The notes: generated by a model not told the origin, from the sequence alone. A stretch of 34,626 bases of DNA from CAZVJA01 sp964626885 (GCA_964626885.1 CAZVJA010000033.1:1-34626); one strand, 5' to 3'; positions 24,977 through 33,579 are shown, numbered from the stretch's first letter. A program made the numbers and translations.

Positions 24977-25990
24977 TTGGTTCCGACTCGCAAAATTGTC
25001 CTCCTGCTTGGATTGCTTACCCTCGTGACGCTGGGAGGGACAGTCGGTTTCCGTTTGATCGAAGGGGAGCGAGCCACGTGGCTCGATTGTCTGTTCCTTG
25101 TGGTCAACATCCTTTCGACCGTGGGAATCGGAGATCCTGTCGGACTTTCGGAAACCGGACGTGCGTTTTACATCGTGCTCGTAGTCTGCGGGATCGGTAT
25201 CTTCACCTACAGCGCGTTTCAACTCGGCCAATGGATCGTCAGCGAGCAGTTGTGGACGTTTCGGGAGGGGCGGCGGATGGAACGGGAAATTGCGAAACTC
25301 AAGGATCATTTCATCGTCTGCGGTCAGGGACGGATGGGCATGGAAATTTGCCGCTACTTGCACCTGCGCAAAAAACCATTCGTGGTGATCGATACCAATC
25401 AGGAAACGCTTCTCCAAACGGCCGCCGAGCACAACTGGATCTATCTTGTCGGAGATGCCACCGACGACGAGGTTCTACTCCGCGCGGGGATCGAACGCGC
25501 CCGGGGACTCACGTCCGTGCTTTCAACCGATGCTGACAACGTCTATGTCGTCCTCTCCGCCCGCATGCTCGCCCCCAAATTGCAGATCATTGCGCGGGCC
25601 AGTGAAGAGAAGGCCATCGAGAAACTTTCACGCGCGGGCGCCACGCGAATCGTCAGCCCCTTCACCACGGGTGCGGAGAAGATGGCACGGTTCATGCTCA
25701 ATCCGAGCGTCGAGGATTTTCTGGAAATTGCCGACCGGCACGGAGCGGAACTCGAACTGGCTGACGTCCAAATTACCGCGGACAGCCCGTACGCCGGCAA
25801 GAAACTGACCGAGACCGATTTCCGCGACAAGGGGGTGATGGTCATTGGTATTCGCCGCGCCTCCGGTGAAAAACTCATGCCCCCTCCAGGTTCCGCCATG
25901 CTCCAGCCGGGCGACAGCCTGTTCGCGTTCGGCAGCACCGAGGCGATCAACTCCGTCATCGGCGACGACGTGAGCAGGAGCACGACATGA
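24977..25990 (+). CDS. Potassium channel protein with RCK/TrkA-N domain
   Basis: A 337-aa two-TM channel subunit. TM1 spans about 7-26, a pore helix and selectivity filter occupy 40-53, and TM2 lies at about 62-84. Then come an RCK-N Rossmann domain (about 110-230, starting HFIVCGQGRMGMEICRYL) and an RCK-C domain (about 245-330, with GVMVIGIRRASGEKLMPPPG and LQPGDSLFAFGS). The architecture is that of MthK-type channels gated by a nucleotide or Ca2+. The filter reads TVGIGD rather than TVGYGD. The start is TTG 24977: an in-frame stop lies two codons upstream and no ATG precedes TM1. It overlaps the MFS gene by 4 bp (ATGA). Confidence 0.92.
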   Translation: MVPTRKIVLLLGLLTLVTLGGTVGFRLIEGERATWLDCLFLVVNILSTVGIGDPVGLSETGRAFYIVLVVCGIGIFTYSAFQLGQWIVSEQLWTFREGRRMEREIAKLKDHFIVCGQGRMGMEICRYLHLRKKPFVVIDTNQETLLQTAAEHNWIYLVGDATDDEVLLRAGIERARGLTSVLSTDADNVYVVLSARMLAPKLQIIARASEEKAIEKLSRAGATRIVSPFTTGAEKMARFMLNPSVEDFLEIADRHGAELELADVQITADSPYAGKKLTETDFRDKGVMVIGIRRASGEKLMPPPGSAMLQPGDSLFAFGSTEAINSVIGDDVSRSTT

Positions 25991-27288
25991 GTCATCCGGG
26001 CGAGAAGACTTCCCAATCGCCCGCTACCCCCGCCGGACCGTCGCATCACTGGCGGGTCGTGCCGCTGTTGATGATGGTCGTCGCGCTCGGGCACTTCAAC
26101 CGGATCGGTATGTCAGTCGCCGGGACCGAGAAGATCATTCCGCAATACGGTATCGCCGAAGAACGGATGGGAATCGTCTATTCAGCGTTCCTGTTCGCCT
26201 ACACTCTGGCGATGATTCCCGGCGGCTGGTTCATTGACCGTTTCGGTCCGCGCGCGTGCCTGATGGTCTTTTGCTTCGGTTCAGTCTTCTTTGTCGCGCT
26301 CACTGGGCTGTCGGGAATCATCTCCGAAGCGGCCGGAATGATCATGGCACTGCTGGTTGTCCGCTCGGCGATGGGAGTCGTCAACGCGCCACTGCATCCC
26401 GCTTCCGCTTATATGGTCTTCCGGCACGTCTCGCCTGACGGTAGATCCTTCGCGAATGGGCTCGTCACGTTCGCGGCCTGCATCGGCATTTCCGCGACGT
26501 ATTACGGCATCGGACCGTTAATGGACGCGGTCGGCTGGCAGCAGGCCTTTCTCGCGTGCAGTCTGCTCACGCTGTGTGCGGGGATTGTCTGGGTGGTTGG
26601 AACACAGCCTCTCGCGTCGTCATGGACGCGGCAAGAAATCATCGACTCCACATCCCGCCTCAAAGACTTGGGAAAACTCTTGGCCGATCGCAACGTGATT
26701 TGCATCACGCTAAGCTACGCCGCGCTGGGCTATTTTCAATACCTCTTCTTCTATTGGATCCAGTACTACTTCAAGACGGTCCAACAGCAGGGGGTGGACG
26801 TCTCGCGGTGGTACTCGACGCTGATCACGCTGGCCATGGGAGTGGGAATGGCCTGCGGCGGCTGGCTGGCCGATCGCGTGTCGTATCTCTTTTGGCCGCG
26901 CGTGCGGCGCGGCTTTGTCCCGGCGGCGGGGCTAATGTTGAGCGGTCTGGTGTTTGAGGCTGGATTACTCAGCAGCAATCCACAAACGATGCTTGCAACA
27001 TTCGCCCTTTCGGCGGCACTGCTCGGCGCCTGCGAAGGAGCGTTCTGGACGACGGTCATCGAACTCGGCGGCGAAAGCGGCGGGGCAGCCGCCGGCGTGA
27101 TGAACATGGGGGGCAACCTCGGCGGCACGCTCTCCCCCTATCTCACGCCGCTGTTGAGTTCGCTGTTCGGAACGTCGTTCGGCGAAGAAATTGGTTGGCG
27201 GCTCAGTCTGGCGGTAGCGGGCGCAGTGTCGATCCTCGGCGCGGCGCTCTGGTGGGGTGTCGAAACGCGCGACCGCGAGGTAGATTGA
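25987..27288 (+). CDS. MFS transporter
   Basis: A 433-aa major facilitator with about 12 membrane segments. The motif-A loop between TM2 and TM3 is GGWFIDRFGPRACL. The N-terminal segment has LGHFNRIGMSVAGTEKI, of a kind seen in organic-anion/proton symporters of the ACS group. Near TM11 is GGAAAGVMNMGGNLGGTLSPYLTPLL, also common in that group. A good AGGAG lies 6 nt before the ATG, inside the end of the channel gene. The overlap implies coupling to the K+ channel. The substrate is unknown. The stop is 1 bp from the stop of the convergent gene. Confidence 0.92.
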   Translation: MSHPGEKTSQSPATPAGPSHHWRVVPLLMMVVALGHFNRIGMSVAGTEKIIPQYGIAEERMGIVYSAFLFAYTLAMIPGGWFIDRFGPRACLMVFCFGSVFFVALTGLSGIISEAAGMIMALLVVRSAMGVVNAPLHPASAYMVFRHVSPDGRSFANGLVTFAACIGISATYYGIGPLMDAVGWQQAFLACSLLTLCAGIVWVVGTQPLASSWTRQEIIDSTSRLKDLGKLLADRNVICITLSYAALGYFQYLFFYWIQYYFKTVQQQGVDVSRWYSTLITLAMGVGMACGGWLADRVSYLFWPRVRRGFVPAAGLMLSGLVFEAGLLSSNPQTMLATFALSAALLGACEGAFWTTVIELGGESGGAAAGVMNMGGNLGGTLSPYLTPLLSSLFGTSFGEEIGWRLSLAVAGAVSILGAALWWGVETRDREVD

Positions 27289-27289
27289 T

Positions 27290-27841
27290 TCAATCGATCC
27301 ATGGCCTACACGACGATTCCGCTGACTCGTCGGTTGCAGTTCTTTGTCTGAGAGAGCCCGCCCAGACGATCAGTAGCGCGATTGTCGCTACCATGCCGAA
27401 CCACCGCGCCGGCCCTTCGCCAAACACCACCGTCGCGTTGAACGCCATGAACGCGAGGAATCCGTACAACACCCAATCGATCCAGCGCGAGCGGGCTTCG
27501 TAAGATTCCAACCCGCGCCACCACCAGAGCACGTCAATTAGCCACACCGCCGTGAATGCATAATTCGCGAACAGGCCACCCCCCCAATTCCAGCCGACGA
27601 CCTCGAACGTCTCTCGCGCCGTCGCCTCGTAGGCAGCTGCGTGGCTCCAATGATGCACCAACTGAAATGCGACCATGACGTGAGCGAGAAAAATACCGCA
27701 GCCGATTGTGCAGATGACTCGGGCACGAACCAGGCGAGAATGCCGGCCACGCGCTGACATTCTCAACCCGAGTGAGAATGCATAGCACGCCAGTGCAACA
27801 ATTGCTGACCCACGCGTCAGCCATTCACCTGCATCCGTCAT
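27290..27841 (-). CDS. Five-TM membrane protein, hypothetical
   Basis: A 183-aa polytopic protein with about five hydrophobic segments: near 12-27, 43-64, 87-110 (NWGGGLFANYAFTAVWLIDV), 121-138 and 148-166. It contains the histidine-bearing stretch AHVMVAFQLVHHWSHAAAYE and a conserved-looking EVVGWNWGGG. I do not recognise the family. The histidines facing one side could bind metal or haem, but that is speculation. It follows the exported peroxiredoxin gene by 27 bp on the same strand, so the pair is probably an operon. The ATG at 27841 has GGAA about 10 nt upstream. Confidence 0.8.
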   Translation of the reverse strand: MTDAGEWLTRGSAIVALACYAFSLGLRMSARGRHSRLVRARVICTIGCGIFLAHVMVAFQLVHHWSHAAAYEATARETFEVVGWNWGGGLFANYAFTAVWLIDVLWWWRGLESYEARSRWIDWVLYGFLAFMAFNATVVFGEGPARWFGMVATIALLIVWAGSLRQRTATDESAESSCRPWID

Positions 27842-27868
27842 TTTCGCAGGCTTCCAGCCGAGGTTCGA

Positions 27869-28459
27869 TCATTTTTCGGAGACGACCTTGAGCACTTCCG
27901 CCGCCGAAGACCGGCCGCCGTGTTTCATGCTGATCTTCGCGAACTGGATCTTCATCTCGCGATCGATCACGAATGTCGACGGGTAGGCGGTTTCGTTCTT
28001 GGCATCCCACCGCAAGTGGCAACTGTTGGTAAAGGAGTAATCGGGATCGAGCAGCAGCCGGAAGTTTTCCGGGAGCGTCTTCCCGTGGATGAACTCCTCG
28101 GCGTGCTCCTTGAGCTTGTCGGCCGGGCCGGGATAAACGAGTACGACGTTCGCTTTCGCCGCCGCGAAGTTCTTGGCCCGTGTGGTGAAATCACCGACCT
28201 GCTTTGTGCAAATGGGGCACTGATATCCCGGATAACCTCGCAGCAGGAGGAGCACAACCGGTCCCTCTTTGACCAGTTCCGACAGCTTAACCTTCTCGCC
28301 GTCTATGGCAGCCAGTTCGAAGTCTTTCGCCTTGTCTCCCACCTTGGGCTGGGCTGGCTTTTCGTCGGCGACAGCTTTTGAGGCTGACGCTGCACCGAGC
28401 GCTGCTAGAATGACGAACAACAACGCAAGCCGCCAGTTTTCACGAATCACGGAACTCAT
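27869..28459 (-). CDS. Exported peroxiredoxin (AhpC/TSA family)
   Basis: A 196-aa thiol peroxidase with a signal peptide (hydrophobic 10-28, cleavage likely after AVA near residue 31). The thioredoxin-fold domain opens KVGDKAKDFELAAIDGEKVKLSEL. The active-site segment GYPGYQCPICTKQVGDF puts the peroxidatic Cys at C81, with C84 as a possible resolving Cys. LLLDPDYSFTNSCHLRW and PSTFVIDREMKIQF follow the usual order. A perfect AGGAGG lies 10 nt before ATG 28459, so the much longer open frame to 28978 is not used. It would act in the periplasm. It is followed by a membrane protein gene after 27 bp and preceded by the RNase HII-like gene at 125 bp. Confidence 0.93.
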   Translation of the reverse strand: MSSVIRENWRLALLFVILAALGAASASKAVADEKPAQPKVGDKAKDFELAAIDGEKVKLSELVKEGPVVLLLLRGYPGYQCPICTKQVGDFTTRAKNFAAAKANVVLVYPGPADKLKEHAEEFIHGKTLPENFRLLLDPDYSFTNSCHLRWDAKNETAYPSTFVIDREMKIQFAKISMKHGGRSSAAEVLKVVSEK

Positions 28460-28584
28460 GCTGCGGTTTCCTCCTGATGCGGAAATTGTGTGATGACGAG
28501 TACGGCACCGAGGCGAACAGGTTCGTCCCCTTTTCTCTACGATGCTTGGAACCGCGACGAGGTTACAGCCCGCGACCGAAATCC

Positions 28585-29532
28585 TTACCGTTCCCGCCAG
28601 AGCAGGTCGTCCTCGAGCCCCAACTCCGCTTGCACTGCCGCGATTTCGCCACGAAACCGCTTGGCATCGACCGGATAGCCCTGCGTCGGCTTCAGGTCGG
28701 GAACGTGCCCCTTCCAGTATTTGTTGAACAGGACCATCGACAGTTCGCGGAGGTACTTCGACACCATCGACGCCAGCGCCACCGGCAAATGCTCTTCTCC
28801 CTTCGGCTGGAAGCGGATCTCCGACGACCCGACTTTGTACCGGCTGAGGTGCATCCCTTCTTCGAGCCGAAAGATCATTTCTCCATCGACCACCTCGGCC
28901 AGCAGGTCGTCGTAGCGGTTCCGTCCGCCATGCTTGTCGCCGACGATCAGTACCGACTCCGTCCCCCCCGGCTCCCAAAATTCGCGCAACAGTTGCAGAC
29001 TGATCCGCGACAACGCGACTCCTTTACTCCCGGAATCACGCGTGAGCCGATTGAAGCGGCGCGTCAGCACGACGTCGCTTTTGATCCCTTTGAGCCGCAC
29101 ACCGCTCGATTCACAACAGCCGCGCCAACGCATCGCGGCGGCATCTACCGCAGCAATCACTCCATCAACAGAGAAGGGCAACGGCAGGTCGTGCCCGTCG
29201 AACCATGGCTCGGCATCGAGTGAGGCATCGCGGCAGAGCGCCGTGCACAACTGTTGAAATCCCGCCGGGCGGAGATCGAGCAGATGGAGCGCCGCGAACA
29301 CACCCCGTTCGAGCGCGCCGAGCCCCCCGGTTGTGCGGTAAACCTGTTTCGAATCCGCCACGTGCAGTCGATGGTCGCCGCGCGCCGGTGTGTTCGTCAC
29401 CGCGTCGGCATAGGTCTTCCAGAAATCAGCGTCGCGCGGGGAACCGGGGACTTCCCATGCGGTGACAGTGACAACCAGCGGTCCCAGGTTCGGGCCGTAA
29501 CCCGCCTCATCCATGCCAATGACCAGCCCCAT
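28585..29532 (-). CDS. Divergent RNase HII-like protein
   Basis: A 315-aa protein that resembles type 2 RNase H. Matching elements in order: strand 1 with two acids, GMDEAGYGPNLGPLVV (D8, E9); VADSKQVY (D60-S61-K62), like the family DSKK; a strand ending VLIVGDK (D199); and PKGEEHLPVALASMVSKYLREL (243-264), like KGD-x-x-x-P-x-x-x-A-x-ASIIAKVTRD, where the fourth acid would be E263 instead of Asp. GYPVDAKRF near 288 recalls the family GYGT element. The GRG motif that reads the RNA-DNA junction is GYG here. It is about 100 residues longer than bacterial RnhB, with an insertion between D60 and D199. GGAG lies 7 nt before the ATG. It may not be a canonical RNase HII. Confidence 0.7.
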   Translation of the reverse strand: MGLVIGMDEAGYGPNLGPLVVTVTAWEVPGSPRDADFWKTYADAVTNTPARGDHRLHVADSKQVYRTTGGLGALERGVFAALHLLDLRPAGFQQLCTALCRDASLDAEPWFDGHDLPLPFSVDGVIAAVDAAAMRWRGCCESSGVRLKGIKSDVVLTRRFNRLTRDSGSKGVALSRISLQLLREFWEPGGTESVLIVGDKHGGRNRYDDLLAEVVDGEMIFRLEEGMHLSRYKVGSSEIRFQPKGEEHLPVALASMVSKYLRELSMVLFNKYWKGHVPDLKPTQGYPVDAKRFRGEIAAVQAELGLEDDLLWRER

Positions 29533-29634
29533 GCGCGCTCCGTGCCGTTCGATTTCCGTGGGTTGAACAGAACGGTGGCCATGATATCAGGCCGGGCAGC
29601 GAGAATCAGCCGAAAGGTCATTCGAACCGCATTG

Positions 29635-30015
29635 TCATTCAGAGAAATCCATCTGTTGAATGTTATCGGCGTTCATCTCGTGGCCTCCGATTTTTCCATC
29701 GGCCCCAAGACTTACGAGACGACATTGTTTATCGCCGTCTTTGAAATATTGGATCGGCCTTCCCCAGCCATCAACAAACTCCACATCCCTGTTGGGAGTG
29801 GCCGGAAGACTTCGCAGATCGTCCGGTAAGGTTCCATGCAGGCCGTAATAGGTCCGAATTCGCTGACCTAAAACTCTCATCCGATCGTTTGTCGTTATAT
29901 CCCGGGGGACTCGGTCGGCGAGCGATTCGGGCGTTAGGCTTCGAACTCCAGGTAGGGCGCAACCGGATAGAACGAAGCCTATAATTCCACTCACAATCAT
30001 GGAGCTGATTTTCAT
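29635..30015 (-). CDS. Small lipoprotein with GspG-like C-terminal domain
   Basis: A 126-aa predicted lipoprotein. The N-terminus MKISSMIVSGIIGFVLSGC gives a lipobox LSGC with C19 as the lipidated residue. The C-terminal part follows the major-pseudopilin (GspG) plan: a helix ending YYGLHGTLPDDLRSLP, then GWGRPIQYF and the Ca-site-like SLGADGKIGGHEMNADNI. The prepilin cleavage site and hydrophobic alpha-1 helix of real pseudopilins are absent, replaced by the lipoprotein signal. The ATG at 30015 is chosen because it begins the signal, although the frame is open to 30120 and the ribosome-binding site is weak. It lies 31 bp after the Ycf48-type gene. Its DNA is less GC-rich than its neighbours. 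Function unknown. Confidence 0.8.
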   Translation of the reverse strand: MKISSMIVSGIIGFVLSGCALPGVRSLTPESLADRVPRDITTNDRMRVLGQRIRTYYGLHGTLPDDLRSLPATPNRDVEFVDGWGRPIQYFKDGDKQCRLVSLGADGKIGGHEMNADNIQQMDFSE

Positions 30016-30046
30016 GAACAGTTCTGATCCATGAATTTCGAAGCGA

Positions 30047-33000
30047 TCACTCAAACCGCAGCAGTCCGAAGGACTCCGGCCTCGGTTCTGCTGACACCGG
30101 CTCCGTCCAGCTTTGCACACCCACCGCCGGAATCACTCGGACGATACCCACCCCCCAGGCTTCAGTCGCGCGCGGCGAACGAGCCGTCAGTTCCTCAAAC
30201 GGAATCGCCGCTTCGATCCGCCAATGCACGCCGTCTGTGTTTGCGTTGACCCACATCTTCGGGTTCCACGCGGGATCGTCCCAGCATTTCTCGTGGACCC
30301 AGCCGCGCTCGTCAATTTCGATCGTGTACCAGGTCGCATAATCGCGGTCGACGTCGAGCGAAATCACCAGACGGTCATGGCCAACAAGATCGGCATCGTG
30401 GACCCGCCCCGCTTGTTGCGGGCCATCGTAGTGCACTCCCGCCGCGCGTGGAACGGACGCAGCGACGTACAGATTCTCGGCGTCGTACGACAGAAATACG
30501 AGTGCCGAATTCTCCGCATTGCCGGCATTTCCTGGAGCAGCCAGTCGAATCTCCTGGCTCCCCACCCAACATTCGTCGGAGAGGACCGAGTCGAGCACAG
30601 GCGGAGTACGTGTTGCAATACACTTCGCGACTTGCTTGTTCTGGCCCTCCAATGAGCGCGCAAGCGCGATTTCCGCCGCGGCGGTCAGGCTCCAGGGATC
30701 GTCCGATTTTTTGCGATTCTGCAGCGCCAGAAATCCTTGTGACGGACCGACCAAGCCGCGCTGCCGACTGAGCGCTGCCAGCGGAAATCGAATTTCAGGC
30801 GAGACATACATTGCCGGCGCCTTTCGACGAATGATATCTGCCATGCGAAATGCCTGATCCTGCCATGACCGCCGCATGGAGTCGCGCATGCTGTGCCCGT
30901 TGCTCAGTTCCAGCTCGCCGGAATGGCTGACCAACTGCAACGGGTCCGGACCGACGTCAAGCGTCGTGACCTCGCGCGATTTGGGATCGCTCTGCAACAG
31001 GCTTTGTACTTTTTCAAAGGTTTGAGTGAAAGCCGCCGTGTTGACTTCCAACGATTGCTTCTCGACGTGCGTTGCACGCAATCGCTGCCAGCCGAATTCC
31101 GCTCCCGACCACATCAGAAACAGCCGCCGCATGGCGTTGATCGCCGCCGGCTCGTCGGGAAAACGATTCACCAGTTCGATCAACGTGGCTTCCGCTTGCT
31201 CCCATTGCGACTTTCGCCGGTAGCTTTCCGCAAGCTGCAACAGCTGCAGCGCCGCCTGATCGTTCGGCATGCCGCGGGTCGTTTCACGAAGCTGAGCAAT
31301 CAGTTGTGCCGAGAGACGCGGGTCATCGAGTGTTTGTTCCACCGCGGCCTGAAAGTTGCGCTGTCGCCGCGCGAGCTCTGCCGCGAGTTCATCCCGCCGG
31401 CCGTCGTCGAAGTTCAACTTTCGACGGGCATCGGAGCCGGGCATGAGCGCCAAGCCAGCGAAGAAGTCTCGCGCGCCGCCGATCGGATTTTCGGGAGACG
31501 CGACATCATACAGAACTCGAAACTCCTCGCGCCGCGACAGAGCGTCGGACGATTGCGGGATGAGCCGCGCCGCGGCCGGCACCGCCGCCTGCTGCACCGT
31601 CGCGCGCAATCTCGGCAGATACCTGTGCACGTCGATCACCGTCTGCCCGGCGGCACCGGAGGCTACACGCATGTAGATTCGCTTCACTTGCCACGGTTGC
31701 AGCCCGGCCATTTCGTTCTGTGCGATATACCAGGTCGGATCGGCAGCGCGCTTCACGGCCGCGAGCACCGCTTCGTTCATCAACCGGGTGATGGCATCGT
31801 CCGGCGGCGGCTCATCGAGCACGACGACCTCCGGCTTCCACGTCCGCAGCTGGCAGACAATTTTTCCCAACAGCACATCCTGCAATTTTCCTTCCGTCAC
31901 GCGGTTCCACTCGGCGAGTAGACGATCGGCATCGTGATGCAGATCCGGAATCCCGGCAGGAAGTTGCCAGCCAAACTCCGCCGACGATCCCCCTGCCGAG
32001 ATCACCGCGGATTCGAGTTGCAGGTCGAGTTCCGTTTCTCCTGTTCCCTCCGGGCCGACATCCCCGCGCGCGGGAAGGAGTACCACGCTCCGATACCCAA
32101 GATCGGCCGCGTGGTCGGCCAACAGGGGAAATGAGATTCGCTGGGGGTGGGCATGCACCGCCATCAGTGCCGCACGGCGATCCGCTCCGCGAATTTTCGT
32201 CCAGGTGCGGCCGCCGTCCTCGGTCCGGACGATCGTGCCGAACGCTCCCACGCCGCAGCCGACGGTGTCGCTGGTGAAACGGAGCTTCGACAACGGAGCG
32301 GTCTGGCCGGTCAAATGCCGGCTCCACGATTTTCCCCCGTCGGGACTGTGCCAGACGACGCTGCCCGGTTCGCCCGCCAGCCACACTTTTTCGCCGCGGT
32401 TCGCAATGGCGCGAAAGTCGACGATATTCCGCAGGTCGTTCGGCAGAGGAGTGACCGGCTGCTGCCAGACGACGCCGCGATTGGGAGTTTGCAACACGAG
32501 GCCGCCGTCGCCGACCAGCCAGCCGGTGTCGTCGGCGTTCAGCTTCACATCATGTATGTTCTGCAAGCCGAGACGTCCGACCCGTTGCGGCACAATCGTG
32601 CCGTCAACCTGCACGGCTGCTCCGCGTGCTCCGGCTGCGACACCGACGCCGGGGCGAAGAAAGTCGGCGGCTCTCCAACCTTCCTGCCGCTCTCCGTCGA
32701 TGGCTGTCCAGCTCTTGCCGCCGTCGTGCGTCTCAAGAATTCCCGTGGGATTCAGCGTGTCGGCTGACCCGACGGCGACTCCATCCTGCAGCGTGAAGAA
32801 CCGCACGTAACGAAGTTGCGGCAGTGGCGGACCGTCGAGAGCCTTCCACGTTTCGCCTCCGTCATTGGTGAAGAGGATCACGCCGTAGCCAATCCGTGTG
32901 AAAGGAGCGACACCTCCGCCGACGACCCAGCCGACCCGGTCCGACAGGAAGCACGCGCTGTAGAGCGCGTAGTCGACGGGCGTTCTCAGAAATTGCCATG

Positions 33001-33286
33001 ATCGTCCGCCGTCGGTCGTTCGCCAGACGACGCCGCGATCGCCGACCCCCCAGCCCCGTTCGCTGCCGACGAAGGTGACATCATGCAGCGTCGCGTCATC
33101 CTGAAGGGGGGTTGGTTCCGTATGCGTTGTCTGTGCTGAAGCGGGTGGTGTGCGTTCGCTGGCGCGCGGCTCGCCGGCGAGGACGTTTGCATTGGCCGAA
33201 ATCCCAATGACTAAGAGAATCGCCGCGAAGAGACGCTGGCATCGCGATGCGTAGCGACGGATTTGAGGTCGTCCCTGACCCGGCAT
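30047..33286 (-). CDS. Large exported protein: Ycf48-like propeller, TPR-like region and CBM9-like domain
   Basis: A 1079-aa exported protein. Signal peptide: RLFAAILLVIGISANANVLA, cleaved near residue 38. Residues about 60-365 form a Ycf48/BNR-like beta-propeller with repeated W-x-T-x-DGG-x-x-W units (VWRTTDGGRSW, LFTNDGGETW, LETHDGGKSW, VWHSPDGGKSW, IVRTEDGGRTW). Residues about 365-580 (start RRAALMAVHAHPQ, later PEVVVLDEPPPDD) recall a PIG-L/LmbE deacetylase without its metal motif; this is a weak call. A TPR-like stretch lies near 670-722. Residues about 890-1079 match a CBM9-like carbohydrate-binding domain (PVLDSVLSDECW, LYVAASVPR, AIPFEEL, WGVGIVRVIP). AGGA lies 7 nt before ATG 33286. 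Probably a cell-surface scaffold. Confidence 0.88.
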   Translation of the reverse strand: MPGQGRPQIRRYASRCQRLFAAILLVIGISANANVLAGEPRASERTPPASAQTTHTEPTPLQDDATLHDVTFVGSERGWGVGDRGVVWRTTDGGRSWQFLRTPVDYALYSACFLSDRVGWVVGGGVAPFTRIGYGVILFTNDGGETWKALDGPPLPQLRYVRFFTLQDGVAVGSADTLNPTGILETHDGGKSWTAIDGERQEGWRAADFLRPGVGVAAGARGAAVQVDGTIVPQRVGRLGLQNIHDVKLNADDTGWLVGDGGLVLQTPNRGVVWQQPVTPLPNDLRNIVDFRAIANRGEKVWLAGEPGSVVWHSPDGGKSWSRHLTGQTAPLSKLRFTSDTVGCGVGAFGTIVRTEDGGRTWTKIRGADRRAALMAVHAHPQRISFPLLADHAADLGYRSVVLLPARGDVGPEGTGETELDLQLESAVISAGGSSAEFGWQLPAGIPDLHHDADRLLAEWNRVTEGKLQDVLLGKIVCQLRTWKPEVVVLDEPPPDDAITRLMNEAVLAAVKRAADPTWYIAQNEMAGLQPWQVKRIYMRVASGAAGQTVIDVHRYLPRLRATVQQAAVPAAARLIPQSSDALSRREEFRVLYDVASPENPIGGARDFFAGLALMPGSDARRKLNFDDGRRDELAAELARRQRNFQAAVEQTLDDPRLSAQLIAQLRETTRGMPNDQAALQLLQLAESYRRKSQWEQAEATLIELVNRFPDEPAAINAMRRLFLMWSGAEFGWQRLRATHVEKQSLEVNTAAFTQTFEKVQSLLQSDPKSREVTTLDVGPDPLQLVSHSGELELSNGHSMRDSMRRSWQDQAFRMADIIRRKAPAMYVSPEIRFPLAALSRQRGLVGPSQGFLALQNRKKSDDPWSLTAAAEIALARSLEGQNKQVAKCIATRTPPVLDSVLSDECWVGSQEIRLAAPGNAGNAENSALVFLSYDAENLYVAASVPRAAGVHYDGPQQAGRVHDADLVGHDRLVISLDVDRDYATWYTIEIDERGWVHEKCWDDPAWNPKMWVNANTDGVHWRIEAAIPFEELTARSPRATEAWGVGIVRVIPAVGVQSWTEPVSAEPRPESFGLLRFE

Positions 33287-33372
33287 GGCTGGTTCCTGCA
33301 AACGGTGAGGTATTGGAAGTGGCAAAGGATGGTCGGGCGGACAACGACTGTCGATCGAAATTCGGGACAATT

Positions 33373-33475
33373 GCCACAAAGAGTCGCAAAAAGCGCAAAG
33401 TGATTTGCTCCAAACTCACTAAAAGTTTGTTGGAGCTTATGCAATTCCTCTGCGCCTTTTGTGCCTTTTTGCGGC
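33373..33475. repeat. Long imperfect inverted repeat upstream of the Ycf48-type gene
   Basis: Arms at 33373-33400 and 33448-33475 match at 22 of 28 positions after reverse-complementing. The arms consist of short A-rich units such as GCCACAAAGAG, CGCAAAAAG and CGCAAAG. A smaller stem (CTCCAA with TTGGAG) lies in the centre. The design resembles the repeat at 922-1068: interrupted tandem units of about 9 nt forming a hairpin. The rest of 33287-33579 shows no gene. Confidence 0.65.
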
Positions 33476-33579
33476 GAATTCTTTTCGGGGCAAATGCCGT
33501 GAGGGGCGGAATCGTACCGAAAACGGCGGGATCTGAGAACAGCGGTCCCGGCTGACGCAACCGATTTTAGAATCGAAGG

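Noticed and set aside
28460..28978. 173-residue N-terminal extension of the peroxiredoxin frame
   Set aside because: It is antisense to the RNase HII-like coding sequence in part and lacks protein character. A perfect AGGAGG and a signal peptide mark the real start at 28459.
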